A stretch of DNA of 64,000 nt from Opitutaceae bacterium (lineage in GTDB: Bacteria > Verrucomicrobiota > Verrucomicrobiia > Opitutales > Opitutaceae): contig JADJZJ010000029.1 of assembly GCA_016715765.1 (NCBI GenBank), positions 17,247-81,246 of the forward strand. Direction: 5' to 3'. Position 1 is the first letter of the stretch; each line of letters begins with the position of its first letter. The notes beneath the pieces were generated by a model that saw nothing but the letters and a program-made list of their open reading frames with translations, searched no databases and had not been told where the DNA came from. The translations under genes and the position numbers were made by a program. Positions 1 to 8,466 of this stretch are shown here, one piece after another.

Positions 1-2
1 AG

Positions 3-1838
3 CTCGCCCTGCTCGGCGACGGCGGCGTTTTCTGGGTGCGGATGGCCTCGGCGGTCGGCGCCTTCCTCCCCGCGCACATGTGGGTCCTGAAGGAGAGCGT
101 GCAGCGCATCGAGGGCTTCTGGCATGTCCGGCGCTGGTGGCCGGCGGGCGTGTTCGGCGCCTGCCTCGCGGTGCTCTGCTTCACCGAGTGGTTCATCCCG
201 GGGTATTCGACCCCGGAGAACCGGATCCGGGGCTGGGGCTTCTTCGTCTACACCGGCGGCGTCGTGGCGATGTACCTCGTGCTTTTCGGGCAGACCCTGT
301 GGCAGGCGCGGACCACGGCCGGCGTGCGCCGCCTGGAACTGCAGGTGCTGCTGCTCGGCGGCTGCGCGGCCTGCTTCACGGTGATCGCGCTCATGATCGC
401 CAACGCCATCACGCACAACCCGGGTTTCATCTACCTGCAGCCCGTCGTCGTGCTCGTGTTCTACGGCGGCACCGCGTGGACCATGCTGACGGCCCGCGTC
501 TTCGACGCGAAGCACATGCTGTTCCTCGGCATGCAGAAGCTCTGCCTCGCGGTGGCGGTCGCCCTGTTCATCTGGTCGGCCAACGAGCTGCTGGTGATGA
601 TCGTGCCGCAGCCGCTCGCCTTCCTCATCGCGGTCGGCCTGGGCCTGTGGTTCGCGGCGGAGGCGGGGCCCTGGTTCCGGCAGGTCTTCGACCTTGACCA
701 GATGGGCGAGAGCACCCGGCGCGCGGCGTTCGAGGCCGCCCGCCGCGAGTCGCGCCCCGAGCGGCTGGAGGAGGCCTTCCTGCTGCTGCTCAAAAGCTGG
801 GCCAAGTCTGACCGCGCCATGATCCTGACCTGCGGCGAAGGCCGGCTGCGCGGCGGCGGACTGGAACTGCCGCTCGACGGTCCCGTGGCGAGCGCGCTCC
901 GGCACCTGCGCTGGGTCACGCCCGAGCGCATGGCGCGGCAGAAACTCGATGTCAGCGAGCTGGAGCTCCAGGCGTTCATGGAGCGCGAGCAGGTCGGCGT
1001 CATGGTGGCGTGCGGCGGCCAGGGCCTGTCGGTGGTGCTGGCGATCGGGGTGCCGGTGACGCGCCGGCCCTTCACTTATCCGCAGGTGGCGCAGCTCGTC
1101 GAACTCTCCGCGATCATCGAAAGCGCGCTGGAACGGTCGCATTACTCGGTGAAGGCGCAGCATGCGGAGCAGCTGGCGACCGTGGGCCTGCTGGGCGCGA
1201 GCCTGGCACATGAGATCCGCAATCCGCTGGTGACCATCAAGACCTTCGTGCAGCTGCTGCCGCACCATCACCAGGACCCCGCCTTTCGCGAGAAATTCTT
1301 CCGGCTCATCAGCGAAGAGGTGTCGCGCATCGACCGGCTGACGGAGCAGCTGCTGGACCTCGCCACCCCGCGCACCTACGTGGCCGGCGAGCTCGAACTG
1401 CACCCGGTGCTGCACGCCAGCCTCGAGCTCGTGGCGGCCAAGGCCGCCGACCGGCACATCACCATCACCACCGATTTCCAGGCCCGTCCGGACCTCGTGT
1501 TCACCGATGCGACCGCCGCGAAGCAGGTCATCCTCAACCTCTGCTTCAACGCGCTCCAGGCCGTGGAGGAGCAGGAGGTGCGCTGGGTGCGGGTCGCCAC
1601 GCGCAATCACGAGGGCGCGGTGCAGGTGGTGGTGGAGGACAGCGGTCCGGGCATCTCCCCGGACATCCTGCCGCGGCTCTTCCAGCCGTTCCAGTCCACC
1701 AAGTCCACCGGATTTGGACTTGGATTGGCGATCTGCAGCGACATTCTGGCAGGATTGCAGGCGACCATCGCCGTGGATCCACCGGTGGCCGGTCGCGGCG
1801 CTACCTTCCGCGTTAACTTCCCATGCCAAGCCTCATAA
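3..1838 (+). CDS. Sensor histidine kinase, membrane-bound, 5' end outside window
   Basis: The reading frame is open from the window's first bases, so the gene starts upstream; the first internal start is the GTG at 36. About six hydrophobic segments fill the first 220 residues, which looks like a multi-TM sensor region. A soluble GAF-like stretch follows (about residues 230-370). The kinase core is complete: H-box LAHEIRNPLVTIKTF (the phospho-accepting His is about residue 392 counted from 36), N-box NLCFNALQAV, G1 VEDSGPGIS, and F/G2 FQSTKSTGFGLGLAI. It should autophosphorylate and pass phosphate to a response regulator, but none is encoded in the visible window. Its stop overlaps the next start by 16 bases, so the two are co-translated. 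The signal sensed is unknown. Confidence 0.9.
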   Translation, partial: LALLGDGGVFWVRMASAVGAFLPAHMWVLKESVQRIEGFWHVRRWWPAGVFGACLAVLCFTEWFIPGYSTPENRIRGWGFFVYTGGVVAMYLVLFGQTLWQARTTAGVRRLELQVLLLGGCAACFTVIALMIANAITHNPGFIYLQPVVVLVFYGGTAWTMLTARVFDAKHMLFLGMQKLCLAVAVALFIWSANELLVMIVPQPLAFLIAVGLGLWFAAEAGPWFRQVFDLDQMGESTRRAAFEAARRESRPERLEEAFLLLLKSWAKSDRAMILTCGEGRLRGGGLELPLDGPVASALRHLRWVTPERMARQKLDVSELELQAFMEREQVGVMVACGGQGLSVVLAIGVPVTRRPFTYPQVAQLVELSAIIESALERSHYSVKAQHAEQLATVGLLGASLAHEIRNPLVTIKTFVQLLPHHHQDPAFREKFFRLISEEVSRIDRLTEQLLDLATPRTYVAGELELHPVLHASLELVAAKAADRHITITTDFQARPDLVFTDATAAKQVILNLCFNALQAVEEQEVRWVRVATRNHEGAVQVVVEDSGPGISPDILPRLFQPFQSTKSTGFGLGLAICSDILAGLQATIAVDPPVAGRGATFRVNFPCQAS

Positions 1839-3601
1839 TCCTCGCCACCGCCGACGATACGCTGGCAGCGGCATGGGAGCGCCAGCTGCCTCCGGGGCGG
1901 ACGGCCCTGAGGCTGGTGCCGGAAACCTTTTCGGGCGGGACGCAGCCGGGATTTGCCGCCGTGGTCGTGCTCGACGCCGCGGCGGAGGCCATGCTGCCCG
2001 GTTCATTGGTCCGGTGCCCGACGATCTATGTCGGCGAACCGCGCAGCCTCCCTTACGAGCAGGCCCGGCTGGCCGGACGGGCGCGGGCCTATCTCGCCTA
2101 CGAGGACAGCATCTGCCGGCTGCGGGAGATCCTCCCGCTGGTGGAGGAACTGGCGGAGAAGCAGTCGATGATGGATCTGCTGCTGGAAAAGAGCCGCCGC
2201 AACGATTCGCTCCGGGTTGCCGCCCGCCCGCCCGCCGCGGTGGATGCGGCGGAGCTGTGGGATTTCCTGGAAGCCGCGTTGGAGAATCTCGACTCGCGCG
2301 ACCGGCTCATCGGCGAATTCCGCCGGGCTTCGCGGCAGCTGCTGCGGGCCTCGCACACGGTGTTTTTCCTGCGCGAGTCCGACGGGTTCCGGGCCGACCG
2401 CGGCACGTCGCGGTTTGAGACGGAGGATCCGCTGGTCAACTTTCTCGAGCGCCACCCGGTCGTGATCGACGGGAGCAACTGGGAAAGCCCCGCGGATCCC
2501 GTGGCCGAGCTGGCCGTGCGCAACCGCCTCGCGCTCTGGGGCGCGCGCCTGCTCATCCCGGTGCATGACAACGGCCGCCTGCTGGGGCTGATCGCCCTCG
2601 GGGTGCGGGACGACGGCCAGCCCTACGATGAATCCGACCGCACGCGGGCCGTGCTCCTGGCGCGGCTGCTGCGGCACGCCCTCGCCAAGGCGGCGCAGTT
2701 CGGCCGGCTCAATCTGCTCGCGGAGCAATCCAGCATCGGCGCGCGCTATCTGCCCAGCACGCTGGTCCTTGCGGCCGACGAGGCCGTGCCGCGCAACGTC
2801 CCGCTCGTGGTGCGCGATCTCATCGGCCAGGCCCGTCGCTCCCGGCAGATCTGCCGGGTCGCACCCGCGGCGGAGCAGCCTTTCCGGGCGGCGGCGGGGC
2901 TGATCGCGGAGACGGGCGGCGTGTGGGCGTTCTGGCAGGAGGCGAGCGGGGAGGTGCACGACGCCGCCGGCCGCCGCCGGGCGGAGCGCCGCGGCCTGCT
3001 GCGCGAACTGGCGCTGACCCTGAGCCATGAACTGGGCAACGCCCTGGTCTCGCTCGCGACTTTCCGCCAGGGTCCCGCCGGCAAGGCGCCGGGCGCCTTG
3101 ATTGACACGCTCAAGGGCGACATCGCCAAGCTGGAGACGCTGAACCAGCGCCTGGGCCTCATGCAGACCCTGGACGAAGCCGAGCCGGCGGTGGTGGACC
3201 TGCGCCAGCTCGTGAAGAATCTGGGTACCGCCATGGAGGTCGAAGTGGAAGTGGGACCCGACCCCGTCCAGCTCAGGGTCGCGGGGGAATTGCTGGAATT
3301 CGCGCTGTCCTCCCTCATTTCAACCCTCGCCGAAAACCGCCCGACGCAGGGTTCGCGCGAAATGGTCCTGCAACTGCGCTCGACCGGCGAGGGCGGCGAA
3401 CTGACGGCGCTCGTATCGCTCAAGGGCAGGAACCTCGAACTCGAGGGCATTTTGCCCGAGCCCGTGGAAGGCGCGGTGCCCAACCAGGGCCGGATCGCGG
3501 TCTTCCTGGCGAAGGAGATCATCCGGCTGCACCACGGCGAAATCCATGCCGGCCCCGGCATGGAGGGCACGGAGATTCTCATTTCGCTGCGTTCCTGCTG
3601 A
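1823..3601 (+). CDS. GAF-domain, histidine-kinase-like protein with degenerate ATPase domain
   Basis: A 592-residue protein. The N-terminal ~110 residues resemble a receiver-like alpha/beta fold without clear phosphorylation residues. A GAF-like region lies at about residues 160-290 (LIPVHDNGRLLGLIALGV), followed by a recognisable H-box at about 400 (LALTLSHELGNALVSLATF). The C-terminal ATPase-like region has lost the usual N-box and DxGxG motif; only the closing segment (AKEIIRLHHGEIHAGPGMEG) keeps kinase character. It overlaps the upstream histidine kinase by 16 bases, so it is probably a partner or modulator of that kinase. Whether it binds ATP is doubtful. It could be a scaffold or a kinase that works only as a heterodimer. 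Confidence 0.75.
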   Translation: MPSLIILATADDTLAAAWERQLPPGRTALRLVPETFSGGTQPGFAAVVVLDAAAEAMLPGSLVRCPTIYVGEPRSLPYEQARLAGRARAYLAYEDSICRLREILPLVEELAEKQSMMDLLLEKSRRNDSLRVAARPPAAVDAAELWDFLEAALENLDSRDRLIGEFRRASRQLLRASHTVFFLRESDGFRADRGTSRFETEDPLVNFLERHPVVIDGSNWESPADPVAELAVRNRLALWGARLLIPVHDNGRLLGLIALGVRDDGQPYDESDRTRAVLLARLLRHALAKAAQFGRLNLLAEQSSIGARYLPSTLVLAADEAVPRNVPLVVRDLIGQARRSRQICRVAPAAEQPFRAAAGLIAETGGVWAFWQEASGEVHDAAGRRRAERRGLLRELALTLSHELGNALVSLATFRQGPAGKAPGALIDTLKGDIAKLETLNQRLGLMQTLDEAEPAVVDLRQLVKNLGTAMEVEVEVGPDPVQLRVAGELLEFALSSLISTLAENRPTQGSREMVLQLRSTGEGGELTALVSLKGRNLELEGILPEPVEGAVPNQGRIAVFLAKEIIRLHHGEIHAGPGMEGTEILISLRSC

Positions 3602-3613
3602 GCCCCTTTTGCG

Positions 3614-4459
3614 ATGTCCGCGCCGACTTTTCGCCAGGCTGTCGAGCAATGGATCGCCGCGGAACCGGCCGTCCGGTCCGCCGTGCTTTTTGGCTCCAGT
3701 GCCGCGGTTGCGACGACACCGATGGCCGATGCCTGGTCGGATCTCGACCTGCATATCACCACCACCGAGCCGGAGCGGATGGAGCACATGGACTGGCCGC
3801 GGGTGCTGCCCGGGTCGGGATTTCGTTTCCAGGCCGTGCGTCCGGCCACCGGCGGGGTGCGCAAGGTGACGGCGGTCTTTGCCGCCGGGCAGATTGATCT
3901 CGTGGTGGTGCCGTTGCGGCAATTGCGGCTGGCCCGTTTCGGGCTGCGGCTCGGCCTGGCGCGCCGGCATGAGCGGCTGCGCACGGCCCTCGATGAAATC
4001 CAAACCTGCCTCCGCGGCGGCTATCGCTTCCTCAAGGGGGAGGGTGAGTGGGGGAGCTTTTACGCGCGGGTGGCGGCGGAGATGCCGGGCGTGAGGCTGG
4101 GCGATGCGGCGGCCGTGGCACTCGCCGATATGGCCGTGGCCGACCGGCTCTGGATTCTGCAGAAGCTGGAACGAGGAGAGCTGGCCGCGGCCCAGCACCT
4201 TCTGCATCACTCTCTGGCCGAGACGAATTTCCGTCTGCTCCGCGAACTGCGCCTGCGCCGCGGTCAACCCCTGCCGTCCTTCGGCCTGGGCCGGCATGTC
4301 GAGCGGCTGCTCAGTGCGGAGGAACTGGCCTGGGTGCGCGTGGATGCGCGCTGTGAGGCCGGGGATCTGCAACGCGCCACGGAGCAGGCGGCGGCGGGAC
4401 TGCAGGCTTTGATGCGCGAACTCGTTGGCAGCGCTTGGCGGTCGCCGGAGGGAAGGTAG
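3614..4459 (+). CDS. Nucleotidyltransferase, aminoglycoside 6-adenylyltransferase (AadE)-like
   Basis: A 281-residue soluble protein. The N-terminus has the polymerase-beta-type nucleotidyltransferase signature: AVLFGSSAAV followed by DAWSDLDLHI, giving the GS...DxD pattern that binds Mg-NTP. The rest is helical, as in the streptomycin/aminoglycoside 6-adenylyltransferase family (AadE). The gene starts 12 bases after the kinase-like gene and probably belongs to the same transcript. A role in drug resistance cannot be claimed: many distant homologues act on unknown substrates. The family call is fairly secure; the substrate is not. Confidence 0.7.
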   Translation: MSAPTFRQAVEQWIAAEPAVRSAVLFGSSAAVATTPMADAWSDLDLHITTTEPERMEHMDWPRVLPGSGFRFQAVRPATGGVRKVTAVFAAGQIDLVVVPLRQLRLARFGLRLGLARRHERLRTALDEIQTCLRGGYRFLKGEGEWGSFYARVAAEMPGVRLGDAAAVALADMAVADRLWILQKLERGELAAAQHLLHHSLAETNFRLLRELRLRRGQPLPSFGLGRHVERLLSAEELAWVRVDARCEAGDLQRATEQAAAGLQALMRELVGSAWRSPEGR

Positions 4460-4638
4460 GATCCCCCCTGGGAGCGCGACCGCCCTCGCCAGCGTCGGCG
4501 CTTTGAGCGGGCCGCTGGCCCGCAATCTGCAGGGTGTGGGCGGGCCGCCCGTGCTCCCAAGGGGGCCGTTCTCGTTTTCCTCATCCAAGACTTCGACCAA
4601 TTGCGACCGAGGGCGGTCGCGCTCCCAGGGGGCCCGGC
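4460..4638. repeat. Intergenic hairpin repeats between convergent genes
   Basis: No gene. The spacer holds two oppositely oriented copies of a dispersed GC-rich repeat: TGGGAGCGCGACCGCCCTCG near 4470 and its inverse, ATTGCGACCGAGGGCGGTCG, from 4600. Each contains a self-complementary GCGACCG/CGGTCGC core. A second palindromic unit (GCGGGCCGCTGGCCCGC) lies between them near 4507. Related copies occur near 5707, 7200, 31496 and 44807, all intergenic. The hairpins could also terminate transcription from both converging genes. Confidence 0.7.
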
Positions 4639-5619
4639 CTACGCCTGCGCGTTGAAGAGCTCGGCAATAACATCCTCGAGGGGGACGTCCTCGATGGTGA
4701 TGTCGGCGACGGGTCCGGTCGTGAGGATTTCCTGGGAAACGGCGACCACCCGCTCGCTGGGGACGCAGAGGGTGAACTTGCCGTCGTCGGCTCGTTTCGT
4801 CTCGCCGTGCTGCGACTGCCAGGTCTCCGGGAAAGCCCCGCCGTCGGCCGGGACGAACGTGATGATCTTCTTTTTCGCGCCGCCGGCATTCTCCAGCCGG
4901 CCCAGCGCGCCGTCGTATATCTTCGTGCCCTTGTGGATGACGATCACGCGTTCGCAGAGTTCCTTGATGTCGGCCATGTAGTGGCTCGTGAGCAAAATGG
5001 TGACGCGGTGCTTGCGGTTGTATTCGCGCAGGAACTGGCGGACGGCCTTCTGGGAAACGACATCGAGACCAATGGTGGGTTCGTCCAAAAACAGCACCCT
5101 CGGGCGGTGGAGCAGGGCGGCGATGAGTTCCATCTTCATGCGTTCGCCGAGGGAGAGTTCGCGCACCATGACGTTGAGCTTGTCGCGGACCGTGAGCAGA
5201 TCCACGAGCTCGTCGAGGGTCTGCTTCCACTGGTCCTGGGGCAGGCCGTAGATGGAGCGGAGGAGGTTGAAGGATTCGATGGCGGGCAGGTCCCACCAGA
5301 GCTGGTTCTTCTGGCCGAGCACGAGGGCGAAGAGGCGGCGGTAGGCGTTTTCCCGCTTGGTGGGGTCATAGCCGGCGACCCGGGCGGTGCCGCTGGTGGG
5401 GTAGATGAGGCCGGAAAGCATCTTCAGCGTCGTGGTCTTGCCGGCACCGTTGGGTCCGAGAAAGCCGACGAACTCGCCCTCGGCGATGCGGAAGGAAATG
5501 TCCTTGGCGGCGGCGGTCTCCTCGAAGTCGCGCTTGAACAGGCCCCGCACACCACCCCAGAAGCCCGGTTGCTTCTTGTAGGTGCGGAACACGCGGGTGA
5601 GGTGGTCGACTTCGATCAT
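4639..5619 (-). CDS. ABC transporter ATP-binding protein (ABC-2 export type)
   Basis: A 326-residue ATPase subunit. Walker A is GPNGAGKTTTLK, the signature is LSLGERMKME, Walker B is VLFLDEPTIGLD, and the switch histidine lies in LLTSHYMADI. The extended N-terminus (TYKKQPGFWGGVRGLFKRD) and the C-terminal domain of about 90 residues match the NatA-like group that works with ABC-2/DUF990 permeases in export of lipids, drugs or polymers. No permease gene is adjacent on either side: the next gene upstream is the phospholipase on the opposite strand and the downstream neighbour is convergent. Its partner must lie elsewhere, so the substrate is unknown. The start is the ATG that begins MIEVDHLTRVF. 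Confidence 0.9.
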   Translation of the reverse strand: MIEVDHLTRVFRTYKKQPGFWGGVRGLFKRDFEETAAAKDISFRIAEGEFVGFLGPNGAGKTTTLKMLSGLIYPTSGTARVAGYDPTKRENAYRRLFALVLGQKNQLWWDLPAIESFNLLRSIYGLPQDQWKQTLDELVDLLTVRDKLNVMVRELSLGERMKMELIAALLHRPRVLFLDEPTIGLDVVSQKAVRQFLREYNRKHRVTILLTSHYMADIKELCERVIVIHKGTKIYDGALGRLENAGGAKKKIITFVPADGGAFPETWQSQHGETKRADDGKFTLCVPSERVVAVSQEILTTGPVADITIEDVPLEDVIAELFNAQA

Positions 5620-5932
5620 GGGCGATCAAGAAAACAGATGCGGCGGAATATGCCAGTTCCGGATGCGCGGATCGCGCAGGGGTGCAGGGCGGGGATGCCG
5701 ATCCCCGCCTGGGAGCGCGACCAGTCTGCCCTCCTAGGCCCGGCGAAGGAGAGCCCTCGGTCGCAATCGTGCGCCAACCTATCAATCCGGAGAAAGAGAA
5801 AGATAAAGAGAACGAGAAAGATTGGATTCTAGCGCATGCACGAAAGGCGGGGATCGGAATCCCCGCCCTACAACCGATCATCCGCCAATCCGATGCTTGG
5901 CATCCGTCAGGGTGCGCCCAAGTGTCCGGGCG
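5620..5932. repeat. Intergenic region with a composite repeat
   Basis: Divergent spacer of 313 bases without a gene; promoters for both flanking genes must lie here but none is obvious. In order it holds a GGCGGGGATGCCGATCCCCGCC hairpin (about 5689), the GGGAGCGCGACC...CCCTCGGTCGC unit (5707-5770), a purine-rich GAGAAAGAGAAAGATAAAGA tract (about 5793-5825), and a second GGCGGGGATCGGAATCCCCGCC hairpin (about 5849). The same order of units occurs inverted at about 31392-31520, so the composite behaves as one mobile or amplified element. Confidence 0.7.
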
Positions 5933-6349
5933 ATGCACATTTTCCGCTCCCTGTTGCTGGCCGTCCTGCTGGTATTTGCGACCAAGGCGCACGGGGTGAT
6001 TTTCAACCTGGTGTCCCCCTCCGCGGCCGTGGCCATCGGGTCCGAGGTGAGGCTCGACCTGCTGGTGTTGAATCCCGGAGCCGAGGCCCTGAGCCTCCAA
6101 CTCCCCGGGATCATCAAGGGCAGCCTTTGTGACGAGACGCATTGCTGGCCCGTGGAACTCAAGGCGGCGGCCATATCCGGGCAGGTCCAGGTGGCGCCCG
6201 GCGGGTTTTCCGTCCGTGAATATCGCGTCACCCTGCCGCGCCAGGCCGCGGGCATTTTGGTCCTGGACATCACGGAGCCGGTGGCGGCCAAGGTGGCGAT
6301 CAAGCCCGCTCCGGACTGCAGTCGGGAGCGACCGTGCAGGCTCCGTTGA
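5933..6349 (+). CDS. pldA: Phospholipase A, N-terminal part (frame lost near 6313)
   Basis: A 138-residue fragment. The ATG at 5933 is chosen because a signal peptide follows directly (MHIFRSLLLAVLLVFATKAHG). The rest is a beta-rich domain of about 110 residues with no family I can name, of the kind found before the barrel in some long PldA homologues. The frame ends in a non-conserved tail (CSRERPCRLR) just as the next frame begins. One base missing near 6312-6313 would give KPAPGLQSGATVQAPLSN and join it to the barrel domain in the next entry as a protein of about 396 residues. I read the two as one gene. Confidence 0.6.
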   Translation: MHIFRSLLLAVLLVFATKAHGVIFNLVSPSAAVAIGSEVRLDLLVLNPGAEALSLQLPGIIKGSLCDETHCWPVELKAAAISGQVQVAPGGFSVREYRVTLPRQAAGILVLDITEPVAAKVAIKPAPDCSRERPCRLR

Positions 6350-7122
6350 GCAACTTTGTGCCGCCGAAGACCGTGGAGGCGGCCATCCACCGCACCTTTG
6401 CCGGGCGGTTCAGCGCGCACGAGCCGATCTATTTCATCTATGGCGAGGGGCCGCAGGCGGCGAAGTTCCAGTTCAGTTTCAAGTACCGGCTGCTGGGCAC
6501 CGGGAGCGAACTCAGCGAAAAGATCCCGGTGTTGCGCCGGCTCTTCATCGGGTACACGCAGCGCTCACTGTGGAACATCGACGACAATTCGAGTCCGTTC
6601 TACGACACGAGTTACATGCCGGAGCTGCTCTTTGAATCGCAGGCCGTGCTGGAGGAGAAGGGCGGCGGCGGGATGCACTGGCTGGGCTACCAGGTGGGGC
6701 TCAAGCACGAGTCGAACGGCAGCCCGGCGTTCAATTCTCGCAGCATGAACACCGTCTATTTCCGTCCCGGTGTGTCCTTTGGCGACCTGAACGGCTGGAA
6801 TGTGATCCTGGCCCCGCGGTTCCATGCCTACGTCGGGGACCTCGTGGACAATCCGGATTTGCAGGATTTTCGCGGCAACGTTGAGTTCATGGCGGCGGTG
6901 GGTCGCAACGACTATTTCGCCGTCTCCCTGATCGGGCGACTGGGTCGTGGTGGACACAAGGGCAGCGTGGAGGCGGACCTGACAATTCCGGTGAAAGCCG
7001 AATTCCTGTTGGATTTCGCGACCTACATCCTGATCCAATACTGGAACGGCTACGGCGAGAGCCTGCTCGATTACAACGTGCGCAGCTCGTCGATCCGCGC
7101 GGGGTTTTCTCTGGTGAGGTAG
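6334..7122 (+). CDS. pldA: Outer-membrane phospholipase A (OMPLA/PldA), barrel domain
   Basis: This 262-residue frame carries the catalytic beta-barrel of outer-membrane phospholipase A, which hydrolyses ester bonds of phospholipids misplaced in the outer leaflet. The active-site block is clear: GLKHESNGSPAFNSRSMNT, giving the His and Ser of HESNG and the conserved NSRS(W/M)N segment. The protein ends with strand-like residues (RSSSIRAGFSLVR), as expected for a barrel. It has no signal peptide of its own; that lies in the overlapping upstream frame (5933-6349). The GTG at 6334 is probably not a true start but part of the joined gene. Confidence 0.85.
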   Translation: MQAPLSNFVPPKTVEAAIHRTFAGRFSAHEPIYFIYGEGPQAAKFQFSFKYRLLGTGSELSEKIPVLRRLFIGYTQRSLWNIDDNSSPFYDTSYMPELLFESQAVLEEKGGGGMHWLGYQVGLKHESNGSPAFNSRSMNTVYFRPGVSFGDLNGWNVILAPRFHAYVGDLVDNPDLQDFRGNVEFMAAVGRNDYFAVSLIGRLGRGGHKGSVEADLTIPVKAEFLLDFATYILIQYWNGYGESLLDYNVRSSSIRAGFSLVR

Positions 7123-7432
7123 GGCGGAAAGCGGAATGTGGAAACCGGATACCGGAAACTTGGGACCGGGGACCAAGGCTTGAAACCTGAGTTTCGCTTG
7201 GGAGCGCGACTTGCCTGCCCTCCATAGGCCCGGCGAAGGAGGGCCCTCGGTCGCAATCGTGCGAGTGCTGGCGTGGAAGCGCATACGCGAAGGGTCATGT
7301 CCATTGGGAGCGCGGGCGGCTCGCCCGCATTTTAATACAGCGGGCCAGCGGCCCGCGCTCCCAGGCCTGCGTTCTCATGCGCATCCCTCACCGCGTCTTA
7401 CCCATAACCATTAACCATTAACCCATAGCCAA
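7123..7432. repeat. Intergenic repeats between pldA and surE
   Basis: 310 bases without a gene between convergent genes. It contains the GGGAGCGCGACT...GGCCCTCGGTCGCAATCGTGCG unit (about 7200-7262), nearly identical to the one at 5707-5775; a GGGAGCGCGGGCGGCTCGCC / GCGGGCCAGCGGCCCGCGCT double hairpin (about 7302-7364); and a short-word array of ACCATTAACCATTAACCC type (about 7400-7435). Any of the hairpins could act as a bidirectional terminator. Confidence 0.65.
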
Positions 7433-8224
7433 TCACCAATGCCCCAGCTTGCGGTAGTCGAGGATGGAATGACTGATCTCGCCGCGTTCCAGGCACTTGA
7501 TGTCAGTCAGCGGCTCGGCCGGTGAGACGTCGTGGATCTTGCCCCAGAGCAGGCGGTGGGAGCCGTCGTCGGCGGCCGGGCTGAACAGTCCGGGCACGTG
7601 CACCCGGGCCGGGACGGTGCGCTGCAAGGGGGTGCCGGGCAGGCAGGGGTAGGGGAAATTCAGGTTGTGGACGGTGAAGCTGTTGCGCGCCGTGGCGGCG
7701 AACAATTCCGGGGCGAGTTTTGCGGCGCGCGCGGCTGTGGTCCGCAGCGTGGCCAGCAATTCACCGTCGGGGGCGCCTCCGCGTTCCTTGAGATGGTCGT
7801 AAACCTCCTCGGACACGTCCTGCGAAAGCGCCATCGCGGGCAGGCCGTGCAGCGCGCCCTCCCAGGCGCCGGCGACCGTGCCGCTGGCGAGGATGAAGCC
7901 GAGCGAGCAATTGAAGCCGACATTGATGCCGCTCACCACCCCCTCGACCACGGGCGCCCCCGGCGCGGCCGGCAGCAGGTGGGCGAGGGCGATGTTCACG
8001 CAGTCGGAGGGCGTTCCATCCACCATCCAGGTCGGACAGCCGAAGCCGCGGTCCACGGCCCCGGATTTGACCGGGCGGTGGCGGGTCTTCGAGGCTCCGG
8101 TCCAGCTCTGTTCGGTGACCGGCGCCACCACAAAGGTTTCATGACCGGCCGTCTGCAGGGCCTGCACCAGTTCGCGCAGGAAGAGTGTGCCGATGCCGTC
8201 GTCGTTGGTGACCAGGAGTTTCAT
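7433..8224 (-). CDS. surE: 5'/3'-nucleotidase SurE
   Basis: A 263-residue protein matching SurE, a metal-dependent phosphatase of nucleoside monophosphates linked to stationary-phase survival. The metal-binding start MKLLVTNDDGI is canonical and fixes the ATG at 8224; the open frame extends 40 codons further upstream, but those residues look non-coding. Other family blocks are PVTEQSWTG, GTPSDCVNIALAHLL and GINVGFNCSLGFILASGTVA, the last carrying the active-site loop. It is followed by convergent repeats and lies divergent to the propionate cluster. The assignment is secure. Confidence 0.95.
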   Translation of the reverse strand: MKLLVTNDDGIGTLFLRELVQALQTAGHETFVVAPVTEQSWTGASKTRHRPVKSGAVDRGFGCPTWMVDGTPSDCVNIALAHLLPAAPGAPVVEGVVSGINVGFNCSLGFILASGTVAGAWEGALHGLPAMALSQDVSEEVYDHLKERGGAPDGELLATLRTTAARAAKLAPELFAATARNSFTVHNLNFPYPCLPGTPLQRTVPARVHVPGLFSPAADDGSHRLLWGKIHDVSPAEPLTDIKCLERGEISHSILDYRKLGHW

Positions 8225-8466
8225 TTCGTGCGGAGGAAGCGGGGAAAAGTACGAGGCAATGGGTTTGGGCCCCGACGGTCGAGGCGGATTTTCCCGTCCG
8301 CGAAGACAATCCATGCGCACCAATCCTTGCGCATCGATGGACAAGATGCGACAAGCAGGACTGTGCCGGGACCACTATGCTGCGACCATGGAAATAGTGT
8401 ATTTACATGACCGCGGCCGGTCGGTGACCCCGCGGGCACGCTATTCCCGGGTGAGTTGATTCCACT

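Noticed and set aside
3320..5296. Long open frame of 658 codons on the minus strand
   Set aside because: It runs antisense through the kinase-like and nucleotidyltransferase genes and in another frame of the ABC ATPase; residues are Arg/Pro-rich shadow composition without motifs.
8225..8344. Longer start for surE
   Set aside because: The first 40 residues precede the canonical MKLLVTNDDG start and have no family match.
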